DNA of 64,000 nucleotides from contig NZ_CP034463.1 of NCBI RefSeq assembly GCF_003955715.1, forward strand, positions 2,170,001-2,234,000. The letters are read 5' to 3'. Under the pieces are notes generated by a model. It searched no databases and was not told the origin of the DNA. It saw nothing but the letters and a program-made list of their open reading frames with translations. Position 1 is the stretch's first letter; every line of letters starts with the position of its first letter. The position numbers and the translations under genes are program-made. This document shows, piece by piece, positions 11,318-21,192 of this stretch. This DNA is from Streptomyces aquilus. Lineage in GTDB: Bacteria; Actinomycetota; Actinomycetes; Streptomycetales; Streptomycetaceae.

Positions 11318-12157
11318 TCACGCGTGCGTGAGGCTCCGCTCACCCACTGCCCGCATCGCCGCCAAGGGCGCCGGAGTGCGGCCCGTCATCTGCTCGACCT
11401 GGAGCACCGCCTGGTGCACCAGCAGGTCGAGGCCGCTGACGACGGCGCCGCCGAACATCGACCAGCGGGCCGCGAGCTGGGTGGGCCAGGGGTCGTAGAG
11501 CACGTCGAAGAGGGTGGTGGGCCGCTCGGGCACGGCCATGGCGAGGCCGTCCGTGGCGCCCGCCGGGGTGGTGGCGACGACCAGGGGCCGGTGCAGCGCG
11601 TCCGCCGCCCCGGACCAGTCCTCCGTACGGACCTCGACGTCCAGCCGCTCGCCCCACTCCCGCATCTCGGCGGCGCGGGCCTCGCTGCGCACGTAGACGA
11701 CCACCTCACCGGTGCAGACCCGGGCCAGTGCCGCCAGCGCGGACGACGCCGTGGCGCCGGCGCCGAGGATCGCGGCGGAGTCCACCGTCTCGATGCCGTG
11801 CTCGCGCAGCGCGGCGACCATGCCGGGGATGTCGGTGTTGTCGCCGATCTTGCGGCCGTCCTCGGTGAACACGACCGTGTTGACGGCCTCGACGGAGGCG
11901 GCCGTGTCGCTGATCTCGTCGAGCAGCGGGATGACCGCCCGCTTGAGCGGCATGGTCAGCGACAGCCCGGCCCACTCCGGCCCGAGTTCCGCGAAGAACC
12001 CGGGCAGCGCGGCCTCGTCGATCTCGAACCGGTCGTAGGACCAACCCTTCAGCCCCAGTTCCTGGTACGCGGCGCGGTGCAGCACCGGGGAGAGGGAGTG
12101 GGCGATGGGCGAACCGAGCACGGCGGCCCGGCGGGCGTCAGTTGCCCCTGCTGGCAT
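11318..12157 (-). CDS. aroE: Shikimate dehydrogenase
   Basis: Reduces 3-dehydroshikimate to shikimate with NADPH. The 279-residue protein begins with the substrate-binding half (LGSPIAHSLSPVLHRAAY) with catalytic Lys in MPLKRAVIP. It also has NTVVF and GDNTDIPG, and a dinucleotide-binding loop ILGAGATASSAL in the C-terminal half. The ATG lies inside the end of mltG (20-bp overlap), so the two are probably co-expressed. Confidence 0.95.
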   Translation of the reverse strand: MPAGATDARRAAVLGSPIAHSLSPVLHRAAYQELGLKGWSYDRFEIDEAALPGFFAELGPEWAGLSLTMPLKRAVIPLLDEISDTAASVEAVNTVVFTEDGRKIGDNTDIPGMVAALREHGIETVDSAAILGAGATASSALAALARVCTGEVVVYVRSEARAAEMREWGERLDVEVRTEDWSGAADALHRPLVVATTPAGATDGLAMAVPERPTTLFDVLYDPWPTQLAARWSMFGGAVVSGLDLLVHQAVLQVEQMTGRTPAPLAAMRAVGERSLTHA

Positions 12158-13877
12158 CGAACTTGTCCTTGAGTTTCTGGAATTCTTCGTGCGTCCTGGC
12201 GAATTCGGTCTTGCTCACACCGTCGGTCGCCACGAAGTAGTACCAGCCGTCGTCGGTGGGATTCAGCGTCGACTTGAGCGCCTCGGCACCCGGGTTCCCG
12301 ATCGGGCCGGGCGGCAGACCCTTGTGGGTGTACGTGTTGTACGGGTCCTGGTCCTTGTTGATCTCCGACTCGCTGATGTCGATGTTGCTCTCGTTCTTCG
12401 CGTAGTTGAACGTCGAGTCGAACTGCAGGAATCCGTAGGTCTGCGGGTTTCCGTAGTCGAGGCGGTTGTAGACCACCTCGGCGATCTTGCGGTAGTCGTC
12501 GGGGGTCTTGCCCTCGGCCTCGACGAGGCTCGCGATGGTGACGAGGTCCAGGGGGCTGTCCACCTTGAGCGCCTTGGCCTTGGCCTCCAGGTCGAGCGCG
12601 TCGTACTTCTTCGCGGCCTCGCCCACCATGTCCTTCAGGACGGCCTCGGGTTTCATGCCCTTGGCGGCGGGATAGGTGCCCGGGTACAGGAAGCCCTCCA
12701 GCGGATCCTTCATCTCGCTGTTCTTCTTCGCCCAGTCCGGAAGTCCGAGGCTCTTGTAATCCGCCTTGGCGACCTTGAGCGTGGCGCCGGATTTCAGGCC
12801 GAGTTTTTCGTCGATGTTCTTGTAAACGGCGACATTGCGCTGACCCGGCGTCACCATCACGGCGGCCTGGCTCTTCGGGTCGAGCATCATCTTCACGGCG
12901 CTCTCGGCGGACATCTGCGTCTTCAGCAGATAGGCGCCGGCCTGGACTTTCTTCTCTCCCTCGTTACGCGTGAACGCCGAAACGAACGCGTCGACACTCT
13001 TGACGACACCCTTGGCCTTCAGCAGCCGCCCGATGTCGGCGCCGCCCGCCCCCTTCTCGACCACGATCGACACCGTCGGTTCGGTGCCGTCGCCCGAGTA
13101 GTCCGGCGACGAGGCGAAACGATCCTTGTAGAACTGGTAGCCGAAATAGCCGACGCCACCGATACCGCCGCCGAAGACCAGCACGACCACCAGGCAGGCA
13201 CAGCCGCTGCGCCGCTTCTTCGGCTTCTTGCCGCCGCGGCCCTTGCGATCACCGCGTCCGCCCTGGTCGTCGAGGTCGTCGTCGGCGTCGTCGTCCCCGC
13301 CACCCGCGAAGAAGGCGTGTTCGCCCTGGTCGGGGCCCGGGTCCCAGTCCGCCCGCTGCGGTTCCGGCTCGGTGCGGCGACGGCCCGGCGGCTCCGGTGG
13401 CGGGTACGCGTCGGGGGTGCCGTAGTAGTCGGGCTGCTCACCGGCGCCGTACGCGGCGGCCTGCTGGCCGTACGGGTCCGAGGGGTCCGAGTACGGGACG
13501 TGCGTGTGCGTCCCGGTGCCCCAGGAGCCGCTGTTGTCGTACTGCTGCTGGGGCTGCTGAGGCTGCTGGGGCGCGTACTGCTGCTGGCCGTACTGCTGGT
13601 TCGGGTCGTACTGCTGCTGGTGTTCCTGGCCGTACTGCTGCTGGTCGTACTGCTGCTGGTACTGCTGCTGCGCCTGACCGTAGTCGGCCTGCTGGCCGGT
13701 GCCCCAGTCGCCGTACTCGGACTGCTGCGGCGCCTGCGGATAGTGCTGCGGCTGGCCGCCGTAGGCAGCTTGTTGGCCGACGTGGCCCTGCTGCCCTTCC
13801 CATCCGCCGTCCCCGTAGTACGGGTCCTGCGGATGCCACGGTTCGGAGCCTTCCTGGCCCCGGCCATACTCAGTCAT
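12138..13877 (-). CDS. mltG: Endolytic murein transglycosylase MltG with long Gln/Tyr-rich N-terminus
   Basis: MltG cleaves nascent glycan strands at the outer face of the membrane and sets peptidoglycan chain length. The 579-residue protein has a cytoplasmic low-complexity tail (1-165, rich in Gln, Tyr and Gly), an acidic then a basic stretch (about 190-223), one membrane helix (226-249), and an extracytoplasmic YceG domain. The catalytic Glu is Glu453 in IASLVEAEGK. Typical closing motifs LQFDSTFNY and YNTYTHKGLPPGPIGNPG are present. Order alaS-ruvX-mltG-aroE is conserved in actinobacteria. The Q-rich tail is unusual next to enterobacterial MltG but is seen in actinomycetes. Confidence 0.95.
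   Translation of the reverse strand: MTEYGRGQEGSEPWHPQDPYYGDGGWEGQQGHVGQQAAYGGQPQHYPQAPQQSEYGDWGTGQQADYGQAQQQYQQQYDQQQYGQEHQQQYDPNQQYGQQQYAPQQPQQPQQQYDNSGSWGTGTHTHVPYSDPSDPYGQQAAAYGAGEQPDYYGTPDAYPPPEPPGRRRTEPEPQRADWDPGPDQGEHAFFAGGGDDDADDDLDDQGGRGDRKGRGGKKPKKRRSGCACLVVVLVFGGGIGGVGYFGYQFYKDRFASSPDYSGDGTEPTVSIVVEKGAGGADIGRLLKAKGVVKSVDAFVSAFTRNEGEKKVQAGAYLLKTQMSAESAVKMMLDPKSQAAVMVTPGQRNVAVYKNIDEKLGLKSGATLKVAKADYKSLGLPDWAKKNSEMKDPLEGFLYPGTYPAAKGMKPEAVLKDMVGEAAKKYDALDLEAKAKALKVDSPLDLVTIASLVEAEGKTPDDYRKIAEVVYNRLDYGNPQTYGFLQFDSTFNYAKNESNIDISESEINKDQDPYNTYTHKGLPPGPIGNPGAEALKSTLNPTDDGWYYFVATDGVSKTEFARTHEEFQKLKDKFDASRGN
13539..13697 (-). repeat. Gln/Tyr low-complexity repeat inside mltG
   Basis: Degenerate CAG/TAC codon runs encode QQQYDQQQYGQ-type units at residues 61-113 of MltG. 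Such a tract is prone to length variation and is likely disordered. Confidence 0.75.
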
Positions 13878-13999
13878 CGATCCCCTAGAGCCGCGAGGCG
13901 GCGGTCGCGCGGCTTGTGGCTCGGCATCCGTTCCGCCTCTCTCTGTGCGGCTCCTGTTCGAACAGCGCCGCGATCGCGCGGAACGTTACCGTATCGCGA

Positions 14000-14470
14000 T
14001 CAGATGACCACTTCGACGCTCTCGCCGGGTGCTTTACCTGACACCCGTTCGGATTCGAGCGCCTGCTGAAGGATGATCACAGCGGCTGCTTGATCGATGA
14101 CGGAGCGGCCTTTCCTGGATTTCACGCCCGAGGCGCGCAGTCCCTGGCTCGCCGTGACCGTGGTCATCCGCTCGTCCACCAGGCGGACCGGGATCGGCGC
14201 GATGCCCTTGGCCAGCTCCTGGGCGAAGGCCCTGACCTTGACCGCGGCCGGGCCCTCGCCCCCCTTGAGGGAGCGAGGGAGTCCGACGACGACCTCGATC
14301 GGTTCGTACTCCTCCACCAGCTGCCTCAGCCGGCGGTGGGCGGCCGGGACGTCCCGGCCCGGGACCGTCTCCACCGGAGTGGCGAGGATCCCGTCGGGGT
14401 CGCACGAGGCGACCCCGATCCGGGCGTCCCCGACGTCGATCGCGAGTCGACGGCCTCTGCGCATCGTCAC
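14000..14470 (-). CDS. ruvX: Holliday junction resolvase-like / pre-16S rRNA nuclease YqgF (RuvX)
   Basis: A 156-residue RNase H-fold protein. The family is implicated in 16S rRNA 5' end maturation in E. coli and in junction resolution in mycobacteria. Visible motifs are the first acidic [31 protein letters not shown] and the final [15 protein letters not shown]. The GTG start overlaps the alaS stop (GTGA); an ATG two codons later is also possible. The alaS-ruvX-mltG order is the standard actinobacterial one. Confidence 0.93.
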   Translation of the reverse strand: MTMRRGRRLAIDVGDARIGVASCDPDGILATPVETVPGRDVPAAHRRLRQLVEEYEPIEVVVGLPRSLKGGEGPAAVKVRAFAQELAKGIAPIPVRLVDERMTTVTASQGLRASGVKSRKGRSVIDQAAAVIILQQALESERVSGKAPGESVEVVI

Positions 14471-17139
14471 TTCGCGGTGTCCGTGACCAGTCGCTCGACA
14501 GCCTCGACGGCCTCGCCGATCGCGGCCGGGTTCTGGCCGCCGCCCTGCGCGACGTCCGGCTTGCCGCCACCGCCGCCGCCGAGGGTCTTGGCAGCCGTAC
14601 GCACCAGGTCACCGGCCTTGAGACCGCGCTCACGGGCGGCCTCGTTGGTGGCGATGACCGTCAGCGGCTTGCCGCCCGCCACCGTGAACAGCGCGACCAC
14701 GGCGGCCCGGCCGCCCTGGATACGGCCGCGCACGTCGAGGACCAGCTTGCGCAGGTCGTCGGCGGTCGTGCCGTCCGGGACCTGACCGGTGACGACCGCG
14801 ATGCCACGGATGTCCTTCGCCGACTCGGCGAGACCGGCCGCGGCCTGGAGGACCTTCTCCGCGCGGAACTTCTCGATCTCCTTCTCGGCATCCTTCAGCT
14901 TGCCGAGCATCGCGGAGACCTTCTCCGGCAGCTCCTCCGGACGGCCCTTGATCAGCTCCTGGAGCTGGGCGACGACCGTGTGCTCACGGGCCAGGAAGTT
15001 GTACGCGTCGACACCGACGAGGGCCTCGATACGACGGACACCCGAACCGATCGACGACTCGCCCAGCAGCTTGACCAGGCCGAGCTGCGAGGTGTTGTGG
15101 ACGTGCGTACCGCCGCACAGCTCCTTGGAGAAGTCGCCGATGGTGACGACCCGGACCCGCTCGCCGTACTTCTCGCCGAACTCGGCGATGGCACCCTGCT
15201 TCTTGGCCTCGTCGAGGCTCAGGATCTCGGCGTGCACGTCGAGGTCGCGCGCGAGCACCTCGTTGATCTTCTGCTCGACGTCGGTCATCACGGCCGTCGG
15301 AACGGCGGACGGCGAGCCGAAGTCGAAGCGGAAGCGGCCGGGCTGGTTCTCCGAACCGGCCTGCGCGGCCGTCGGGCCGAGCGCGTCGCGCAGGGCCTGG
15401 TGGGTCAGGTGGGTGGCCGAGTGGGCGCGGGCGATGGCGGTACGGCGGCGGGCGTCGATCGACGCGTGCGCCTTGGCGCCCACGGTGACCTCGCCGAACT
15501 GCACGACGCCCTTGTGGACGTACACACCCGGCACCGGCTTCTGGCAGTCGCGGATCTCGATGACGGCACCGGAGTCGACCTTGATCTTGCCGGTGTCACC
15601 GATCTGGCCGCCGCCCTCGGCGTAGAACGGGGTGCGGTCGAGGACGATCTCGACCTCGTCGCCCTCGGTCGCGGCCGGCGAGGAGGCGCCGTCGACGAGG
15701 ATGCCGACGATCGTGGACTCGCCCTCGGTGTCCGAGTAGCCGATGAACTCGGTCTCGCCGGTCTTGTCCGCGATCTCGCGGTAGGCACCGGCACCGGCGT
15801 GGCCGGTCTTCTTGGCCTGGGCGTCGGCCTTGGCGCGCTCCCGCTGCTCCTTCATCAGGCGCCGGAAGCCGTCCTCGTCCACGGACAGGCCCTGCTCGGC
15901 GGCCATCTCCAGGGTGAGGTCGATCGGGAAGCCCCAGGTGTCGTGGAGCAGGAACGCCTTGTCGCCGGCGAGGACCGTGCCACCGGAGGCCTTGGTCTCG
16001 GTGACGGCGGTGTCGAGGATGTTGGTGCCGGCCTTGAGCGTCTTGAGGAAGGCGTTCTCCTCGGCGACGGCGACCTTCTCGATGCGCTCGCGGTCGGTGA
16101 CCAGCTCGGGATACTGCTGGCCCATCATGCCGATCACGGTGTCGATGAGGTCCAGGACGACCGGGCCGGTGGCGCCGAGCAGCCGCATGTTGCGGATGGC
16201 GCGGCGCATGATGCGGCGCAGGACGTACCCGCGGCCCTCGTTGCCGGGGGTCACGCCGTCACCGATGAGCATCACGGACGTCCGCATGTGGTCGGTGACC
16301 ACGCGCAGGGAGACGTCCGACTCGTGGGCGTCGCCGTAGGCCACGCCGGTCAGCTCGGTGGCCTTCTTGATGACGGCCATGGAGGTGTCGATCTCGTACA
16401 TGTTCTGCACGCCCTGCAGAATCATGGCGAGACGCTCGAGTCCGAGACCGGTGTCGATGTTCTTGCTCGGCAGCTCGCCGAGGATCTCGAAGTTGTCCTT
16501 GCCGATACCCTCGCCGCGCTCGTACTGCATGAAGACAAGGTTCCAGATCTCCACGTACCGCTCGTCGTTGACGGCGGGGCCGCCCTCGACGCCGAACTCG
16601 GGGCCGCGGTCGTAGTTGATCTCGGAACAGGGGCCACAGGGTCCGGGGACGCCCATGGACCAGTAGTTGTCCTTCATGCCGAGGCGCTGGATGCGCTCCT
16701 TGGGCACCCCGACGACCTCGTGCCAGATGCGCTCGGCCTCGTCGTCCTCCAGGTAGACGGTGATCCAGAGCTTCTCGGGCTCCAGGCCGTAACCACCCTT
16801 GTCCTGGGGCGTGGTGAGCAGCTCCCAGGCGTACTTGATGGCGCCTTCCTTGAAGTAGTCGCCGAAGGAGAAGTTGCCGCACATCTGGAAGAAGGTGCCG
16901 TGCCGGGTGGTCTTGCCGACCTCTTCGATGTCGGGCGTGCGCACGCACTTCTGCACGCTGGTCGCGCGCGGCCACGGCGGCTTGACCTCACCGAGGAAGT
17001 ACGGCTTGAAGGGCACCATGCCGGCGGGGACCAGGAGCAGAGTCGGGTCGTCCGCGATGAGCGACGCCGAAGGGACGACGGTGTGACCGCGCTCCTCGTA
17101 GAAGCTCAGCCAGCGGCGGCGAATCTCGGCCGACTCCAT
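14467..17139 (-). CDS. alaS: Alanyl-tRNA synthetase
   Basis: Charges tRNA-Ala. At 890 residues it is full length. The class II catalytic core is N-terminal ([31 protein letters not shown]). A tRNA-recognition region, an editing domain with [12 protein letters not shown] and [10 protein letters not shown] metal ligands, and the C-terminal coiled-coil/DHHA1 domain follow ([15 protein letters not shown]). The ATG shares one base with the stop of the upstream DUF6167 gene (TGATG). It is cotranscribed with ruvX downstream. Confidence 0.98.
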   Translation of the reverse strand: MESAEIRRRWLSFYEERGHTVVPSASLIADDPTLLLVPAGMVPFKPYFLGEVKPPWPRATSVQKCVRTPDIEEVGKTTRHGTFFQMCGNFSFGDYFKEGAIKYAWELLTTPQDKGGYGLEPEKLWITVYLEDDEAERIWHEVVGVPKERIQRLGMKDNYWSMGVPGPCGPCSEINYDRGPEFGVEGGPAVNDERYVEIWNLVFMQYERGEGIGKDNFEILGELPSKNIDTGLGLERLAMILQGVQNMYEIDTSMAVIKKATELTGVAYGDAHESDVSLRVVTDHMRTSVMLIGDGVTPGNEGRGYVLRRIMRRAIRNMRLLGATGPVVLDLIDTVIGMMGQQYPELVTDRERIEKVAVAEENAFLKTLKAGTNILDTAVTETKASGGTVLAGDKAFLLHDTWGFPIDLTLEMAAEQGLSVDEDGFRRLMKEQRERAKADAQAKKTGHAGAGAYREIADKTGETEFIGYSDTEGESTIVGILVDGASSPAATEGDEVEIVLDRTPFYAEGGGQIGDTGKIKVDSGAVIEIRDCQKPVPGVYVHKGVVQFGEVTVGAKAHASIDARRRTAIARAHSATHLTHQALRDALGPTAAQAGSENQPGRFRFDFGSPSAVPTAVMTDVEQKINEVLARDLDVHAEILSLDEAKKQGAIAEFGEKYGERVRVVTIGDFSKELCGGTHVHNTSQLGLVKLLGESSIGSGVRRIEALVGVDAYNFLAREHTVVAQLQELIKGRPEELPEKVSAMLGKLKDAEKEIEKFRAEKVLQAAAGLAESAKDIRGIAVVTGQVPDGTTADDLRKLVLDVRGRIQGGRAAVVALFTVAGGKPLTVIATNEAARERGLKAGDLVRTAAKTLGGGGGGKPDVAQGGGQNPAAIGEAVEAVERLVTDTAK

Positions 17140-17492
17140 CAGTGGTCCTCATTCCGGTTGTACGAGTACGTCTGGTACGTCGATCCCTCGACGTACTTGT
17201 GGGTGTTGCGGTTCTCGATGGCGGCGAACCGCCGGGGCGCGGGGAGTTCGGGGTTCGCGTTGATGCCCAGCGCCTCCCCCAGCTCTTCCTCCCGCTGGGC
17301 CATGTTGTCGCGCACGTCGAGCGCGAAGCCCACCGCGCGGTCCTTGATGCGGTGACCGGCCTCGATCGCCTTGTTGGCCGCGGAGACGGCAAGGTTCTCG
17401 GGGGTCAGCTGCTTCAGCTTGCGGTTGACCTTGGTGGTGGCCCACACACCGGCGGCGACGCCCGTGCTGAACCAGAAGGTACGGCGGAACAT
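17139..17492 (-). CDS. DUF6167 family protein
   Basis: 117 residues starting [15 protein letters not shown]. An N-terminal hydrophobic stretch (about 5-18) may anchor it to the membrane and a charged helical segment follows. The family is confined to actinobacteria and usually sits directly upstream of alaS, as here, with a 1-bp overlap of stop and start. Function unknown. It forms a three-gene unit with the DUF948 protein and alaS. Confidence 0.85.
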   Translation of the reverse strand: MFRRTFWFSTGVAAGVWATTKVNRKLKQLTPENLAVSAANKAIEAGHRIKDRAVGFALDVRDNMAQREEELGEALGINANPELPAPRRFAAIENRNTHKYVEGSTYQTYSYNRNEDH

Positions 17493-17504
17493 CTGAGCTG
17501 GCTC

Positions 17505-17936
17505 CTACTTTCCCCGGTTCTTCCGCCGCGCGGCCGGCACGGTGCGCCCCACGATCACGGTACGCCGGGGCGCCTTGGCGGGCACGTCGTCCTTGCGGCC
17601 CGCGAGGGCCCGGCGCACGCCGTAGCCGAAGGCCGCGACCTTGACCAGCGGGCCGCCGAAGGTGGAGGCGACCGTCGTGGAGAGCGCGGAGGCGTTGGAG
17701 GTGACCTCCTGGACGTCGGAGGCGATCGCGTCGACCCGGTCGATCTGGGTCTGCGCGGAGCGCACCGCCGAGGAGGCGTCCGCGAGGAGCGGGACGGCCT
17801 GGTCGGTCACGTCCGCCACCAGCTTGGTGGTCGCCCTGAGCGTCTGGGCCAGCCTCGCCAGCGCGACGGCGAGGAAGGAGACCAGGATCGCCCAGAAGAC
17901 GGCCACCAGGATGCCGGCCACCTCTCCACCGGACAC
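17505..17936 (-). CDS. DUF948 family membrane protein
   Basis: 143 residues. One membrane helix at about residues 5-27 is followed by a long amphipathic region with methyl-accepting-like heptads (TKLVADVTDQAVPLLADASS), then a basic tail. This layout is typical of DUF948. The GTG start is the first gene of the alaS unit; 12 bp separate it from the DUF6167 gene. Function unknown; a structural role at the membrane is possible. Confidence 0.85.
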   Translation of the reverse strand: MSGGEVAGILVAVFWAILVSFLAVALARLAQTLRATTKLVADVTDQAVPLLADASSAVRSAQTQIDRVDAIASDVQEVTSNASALSTTVASTFGGPLVKVAAFGYGVRRALAGRKDDVPAKAPRRTVIVGRTVPAARRKNRGK

Positions 17937-18106
17937 TGCGCACCCGCTCCCGTATTACGTGCTCTGGACATCGGAACCCAAAAAACAAGTGTCCCGAGCC
18001 TATCGCGCCGCGGGTGGCACTCCACACCGGTATTGCGGTCCGCGCGCAGCGGACTTGGGCGAAGCGATTGTACGGAGTGATTACGTTTGAGTACGCTCCG
18101 TGTTCC

Positions 18107-20251
18107 ATGCGGGATGATCGGCTCAGCGACGGCAATCTGCCTCTCGAACTGGACGCGTTCGTGGGCCGCACGGCCGAACTCGCCGCGCTGTCCCGACTGC
18201 TGGAGACTTCGCGTCTGGTGACCGTCACCGGTGTCGGCGGGGTCGGCAAGTCACGGCTGGCGGCGCGGGCCGCGCTCGGCGCGCGGGCCTGGAGGGCCGA
18301 GCTGACGGCGGTGCGTGATCCGGAGTTCGTGGACTTCGCTGTCGTGGACGCGCTGGGGCTGACGGACCACACCACACGGCCGCCGCGCGAGACGCTGCTC
18401 GCGCATCTGGGCGAGCGGGGCTGTCAACTGCTGCTGGTGCTCGACGGGTTCGAGCATCTCGTCGAGGCCTGCGCGGAGCTGGTGACGGACCTGCTGGGCC
18501 GGGTGCCGGGGCTCACCGTGCTCGCCGTGGGCCGCAGGCCGCTGTCGGTGCCGGGCGAGCGGGTGTTCGCGCTGGCGCCGCTGAGCGAGGACGAGGCCGT
18601 GCAGCTCTTCGTCGACCGGGCGGGGCAGCAGGGGGTGGACGTCGGTGACGATCCCGACGTGCGCGAGCTGTGCCGGCGGCTGGACGGCATCCCGCTCGCC
18701 GTCGAGCTGGCGGCGGGCCGGCTGCGGGCCCTGTCCCCCGCCCAGCTGCTGGCCCGGTTCGAGGACCGCTTCCGGCTGCTGACGGGCGCCGCCCACGGTT
18801 CCCCGGAGCGGCACCGGACCCTGCGCACCGCGATCGGCTGGAGCCACGAGCTGTGCACGCCCGCGGAGCGGCTGCTGTGGTCGCGGCTGTCGGTGTTCGC
18901 CGGGCCGTTCGACCTGGAGGCCGTCGAGTACGTGTGCAGCGGCGACGGTCTGCCCGAGGAGGACGTCCTCGACGTCCTGACGGAGCTGCTCGCGCAGTCG
19001 GTGGTCGGGCGCGAGGAGACCGCGGCCGGGGTGCGCTACCGGATGCTGGACACGGTCCGGGCCTACGGCGAGCAGTGGCTGGAGGCGACCGGGGACGCGG
19101 ACCGGCTGCGCCGGCGGCACCGCGACTGGTATCTGGGGCTGGCCACCTGGTGCGAGCTGGACTGGTTCTCGCCGCGGCAGGGCGAGGTGGCCGCGCGGAT
19201 CGAGGCGGAGCTGCCGAATCTGCGCTGCGCCCTGGAGCGCTGTCTGGCCGACCCGGAGGAGGCGTATCTGGGGCAGTACCTCGCGGGCTCCCTCTGGTTC
19301 TACTGGGCCGGCTGCGGGCGGCTGTCGGAGGGCCGGCACTGGCTGGAGCAGTCCGTGCGGCTGGACTCCGACCACGAGCTGACCCGGCTGAAGGCGCTGT
19401 GGGTGCTGGGCTATGTCGCGATCCTCCAGGGCGACAAGGTGCCCGCGCTGGCCGCGCTCCAGGAGTGCCGGGAGGAGGCGGAGCGCTCGGCCAACGCCAC
19501 GGCGATCGCCTATGCCGAGCATCGCACCGGCTGTCTGGCCCTGGTCACGGACGACATGCCGCGCGCAGAAACGCTGCTGCGCTCGGCGCTGGAGCGCTAC
19601 CAGGAGATCGGCGAGCTCAACAGCAACGTCCTGATGGGTCAGGTCGAGCTGGCGATGACCCGGGCCTTCCAGGGCGATCTGCCGGAGGCCGTGAAGCTGT
19701 GCGAGGACGTCCGCCGGGTCTGCGAGGACCACGGTGAGCGCTGGACCAGGTCGTACGCCTTGTACGTGCTGGCGTACGCGGCCTGGACCGAGGGGGACCT
19801 GATCGGTGCCCGTGAGCTGCTGACCGACAGCCTGGGTGCCGCGCACGCCTTCAGCGATCTGCTGGGCTCGGTGCTGTCGATCGAGCTGCTGGCCCTGGTC
19901 ACGGCCGCCCGCGGGGAGGCAGCGGATGCCGCCGAGGCGGCGGTGCTACAGGGGGCGGCGGGCGCGCTGTGGCCCTCGGTGGGGCTGCCGCTGTTCGGGT
20001 CCGCGTACTACAACGGCCCGCACGAGCTGTGCGAGGCGACGGCCCGGGAGCGGCTGGGCGACGAGCGGTACGAGGAGTGCGTACGGCAGGGGGCCCGGCT
20101 CGACCGGGAGGCCGCGGTGGCGAGGGCGCTGGGGCGGCCGCCGGCGCCGCTGCCCGGCCCGCGCGGACAGGCCCGGCACGCCCGCGGCCCCGTCACCCTG
20201 CACGAACCCGCCGCCTCCCGCGCCCGGAAGGGCGGGGAGACGGCGGGCTGA
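18107..20251 (+). CDS. NB-ARC/AAA ATPase with TPR-like repeats (regulator lacking a recognisable HTH)
   Basis: About 714 residues. The conserved opening NLPLELDAFVGR leads into a STAND-type nucleotide-binding domain with Walker A GVGGVGKS (42-49), Walker B-like LLLVLDGFEHL, and the sensor region LDGIPLAVELAAGRLR. A winged-helix-like segment and several TPR-type helical repeats follow up to the C-terminus. This resembles the ATPase part of AfsR/LuxR-type regulators, but no DNA-binding HTH or SARP domain is present. It may therefore act through a partner. The start is uncertain: the ATG at 18107 gives the usual N-terminus but has a weak ribosome site; a GTG at 18014 is in frame. It is a lone plus-strand gene between alaS and rpsD units. 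Confidence 0.8.
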   Translation: MRDDRLSDGNLPLELDAFVGRTAELAALSRLLETSRLVTVTGVGGVGKSRLAARAALGARAWRAELTAVRDPEFVDFAVVDALGLTDHTTRPPRETLLAHLGERGCQLLLVLDGFEHLVEACAELVTDLLGRVPGLTVLAVGRRPLSVPGERVFALAPLSEDEAVQLFVDRAGQQGVDVGDDPDVRELCRRLDGIPLAVELAAGRLRALSPAQLLARFEDRFRLLTGAAHGSPERHRTLRTAIGWSHELCTPAERLLWSRLSVFAGPFDLEAVEYVCSGDGLPEEDVLDVLTELLAQSVVGREETAAGVRYRMLDTVRAYGEQWLEATGDADRLRRRHRDWYLGLATWCELDWFSPRQGEVAARIEAELPNLRCALERCLADPEEAYLGQYLAGSLWFYWAGCGRLSEGRHWLEQSVRLDSDHELTRLKALWVLGYVAILQGDKVPALAALQECREEAERSANATAIAYAEHRTGCLALVTDDMPRAETLLRSALERYQEIGELNSNVLMGQVELAMTRAFQGDLPEAVKLCEDVRRVCEDHGERWTRSYALYVLAYAAWTEGDLIGARELLTDSLGAAHAFSDLLGSVLSIELLALVTAARGEAADAAEAAVLQGAAGALWPSVGLPLFGSAYYNGPHELCEATARERLGDERYEECVRQGARLDREAAVARALGRPPAPLPGPRGQARHARGPVTLHEPAASRARKGGETAG

Positions 20252-20281
20252 GGCGGTGCTTGTACTACAGCCTGCTGGCGA

Positions 20282-20896
20282 TCAGCGGGCGTAGTACTCG
20301 ACGACGAGCTGCTCGTCGCAGATCACCGGGATCTCCTTGCGGTTCGGCTCACGGTCCAGGCGGAACGCCAGGGCCTTGAGGTTCACCTGGAGGTAGCGCG
20401 GGGTCTCACCCTCGGGGGCGAAGCCACCCTCACGGGCGATCGAGAAGAGGGTCTTCTCGCGGCTGCGCTCACGGACCATCACGACGTCGTCGGGACGGAC
20501 GCGGAAGGACGGCTTGTCGACCTTCTGGCCGTTGACCTCGATGTGGCCGTGCACGACCATCTGACGGGCCTGGTAGATGGTGCGGGCGATGCCCGAACGC
20601 AGGACCAGGGCGTCGAGACGGCGCTCGAGCTCGATGATCAGGGCCTCGCCGGTCTTGCCCTGCACCTTGGAGGCACGCTCGTAGGCGCGGACGAGCTGAC
20701 GCTCGGAGACGTCGTACTGCGCACGCAGACGCTGCTTCTCGAGCAGACGGACCTTGTAGTCCGAGTTCTGCTTGCGGCCACGGCCGTGCTCACCCGGCGG
20801 GTAGGGACGGGCCTCGAAGTACTTGACGGCCTTCGGCGTCAGCGCGATGCCGAGGGCACGCGACTTCTTGACCTTGGGGCGGGACTGGTTCGCCAC
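20282..20896 (-). CDS. rpsD: 30S ribosomal protein S4
   Basis: Primary 16S rRNA-binding assembly protein. 204 residues, with an N-terminal domain and a C-terminal S4 RNA-binding domain ([22 protein letters not shown]). The N-terminus lacks the zinc-binding cysteines found in some S4 proteins, so this is the zinc-free form. GTG start behind a GAGAGA-type site. It is monocistronic here, away from the rpoA cluster, as known for Streptomyces. About 300 bp of leader precede it, which could hold control elements. Confidence 0.97.
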   Translation of the reverse strand: MANQSRPKVKKSRALGIALTPKAVKYFEARPYPPGEHGRGRKQNSDYKVRLLEKQRLRAQYDVSERQLVRAYERASKVQGKTGEALIIELERRLDALVLRSGIARTIYQARQMVVHGHIEVNGQKVDKPSFRVRPDDVVMVRERSREKTLFSIAREGGFAPEGETPRYLQVNLKALAFRLDREPNRKEIPVICDEQLVVEYYAR

Positions 20897-21192
20897 AATC
20901 TCTCATTTCTCAGTGTTCGGCTTGTCAGGGTTGAGGGAGGTCGCATCCGCAGCCGGGGAAACCCTCCGGGTCCGTTGCCGGGCCTGGTGGGCAGCCGCTC
21001 CCCTGGTCTGGGCACATACGTGCAGCACGCGAGTGGCCCACCGACCGGTCTCACCCTGCGGTGAGTGGTGGTGGGCGGCCCGCGACACCATTCGAACGGT
21101 GCGCGACGCTCCTGGAACCCACTGGGGGTTCCGGCTGACCGTCCCGTTCTGACTGCACGGGACACAGCACTTCGAGGGATTCTACAGGCTGC
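20897..21192 (-). other. rpsD upstream region and rarA tail
   Basis: This 296-bp stretch must contain the rpsD promoter and leader. Visible structures are a 6-bp hairpin with 4-base loop at 21050-21065 and a 7-bp hairpin at 21141-21163, just past the rarA stop, which may be the rarA terminator. No recognised r-protein leader motif was found. Confidence 0.45.
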
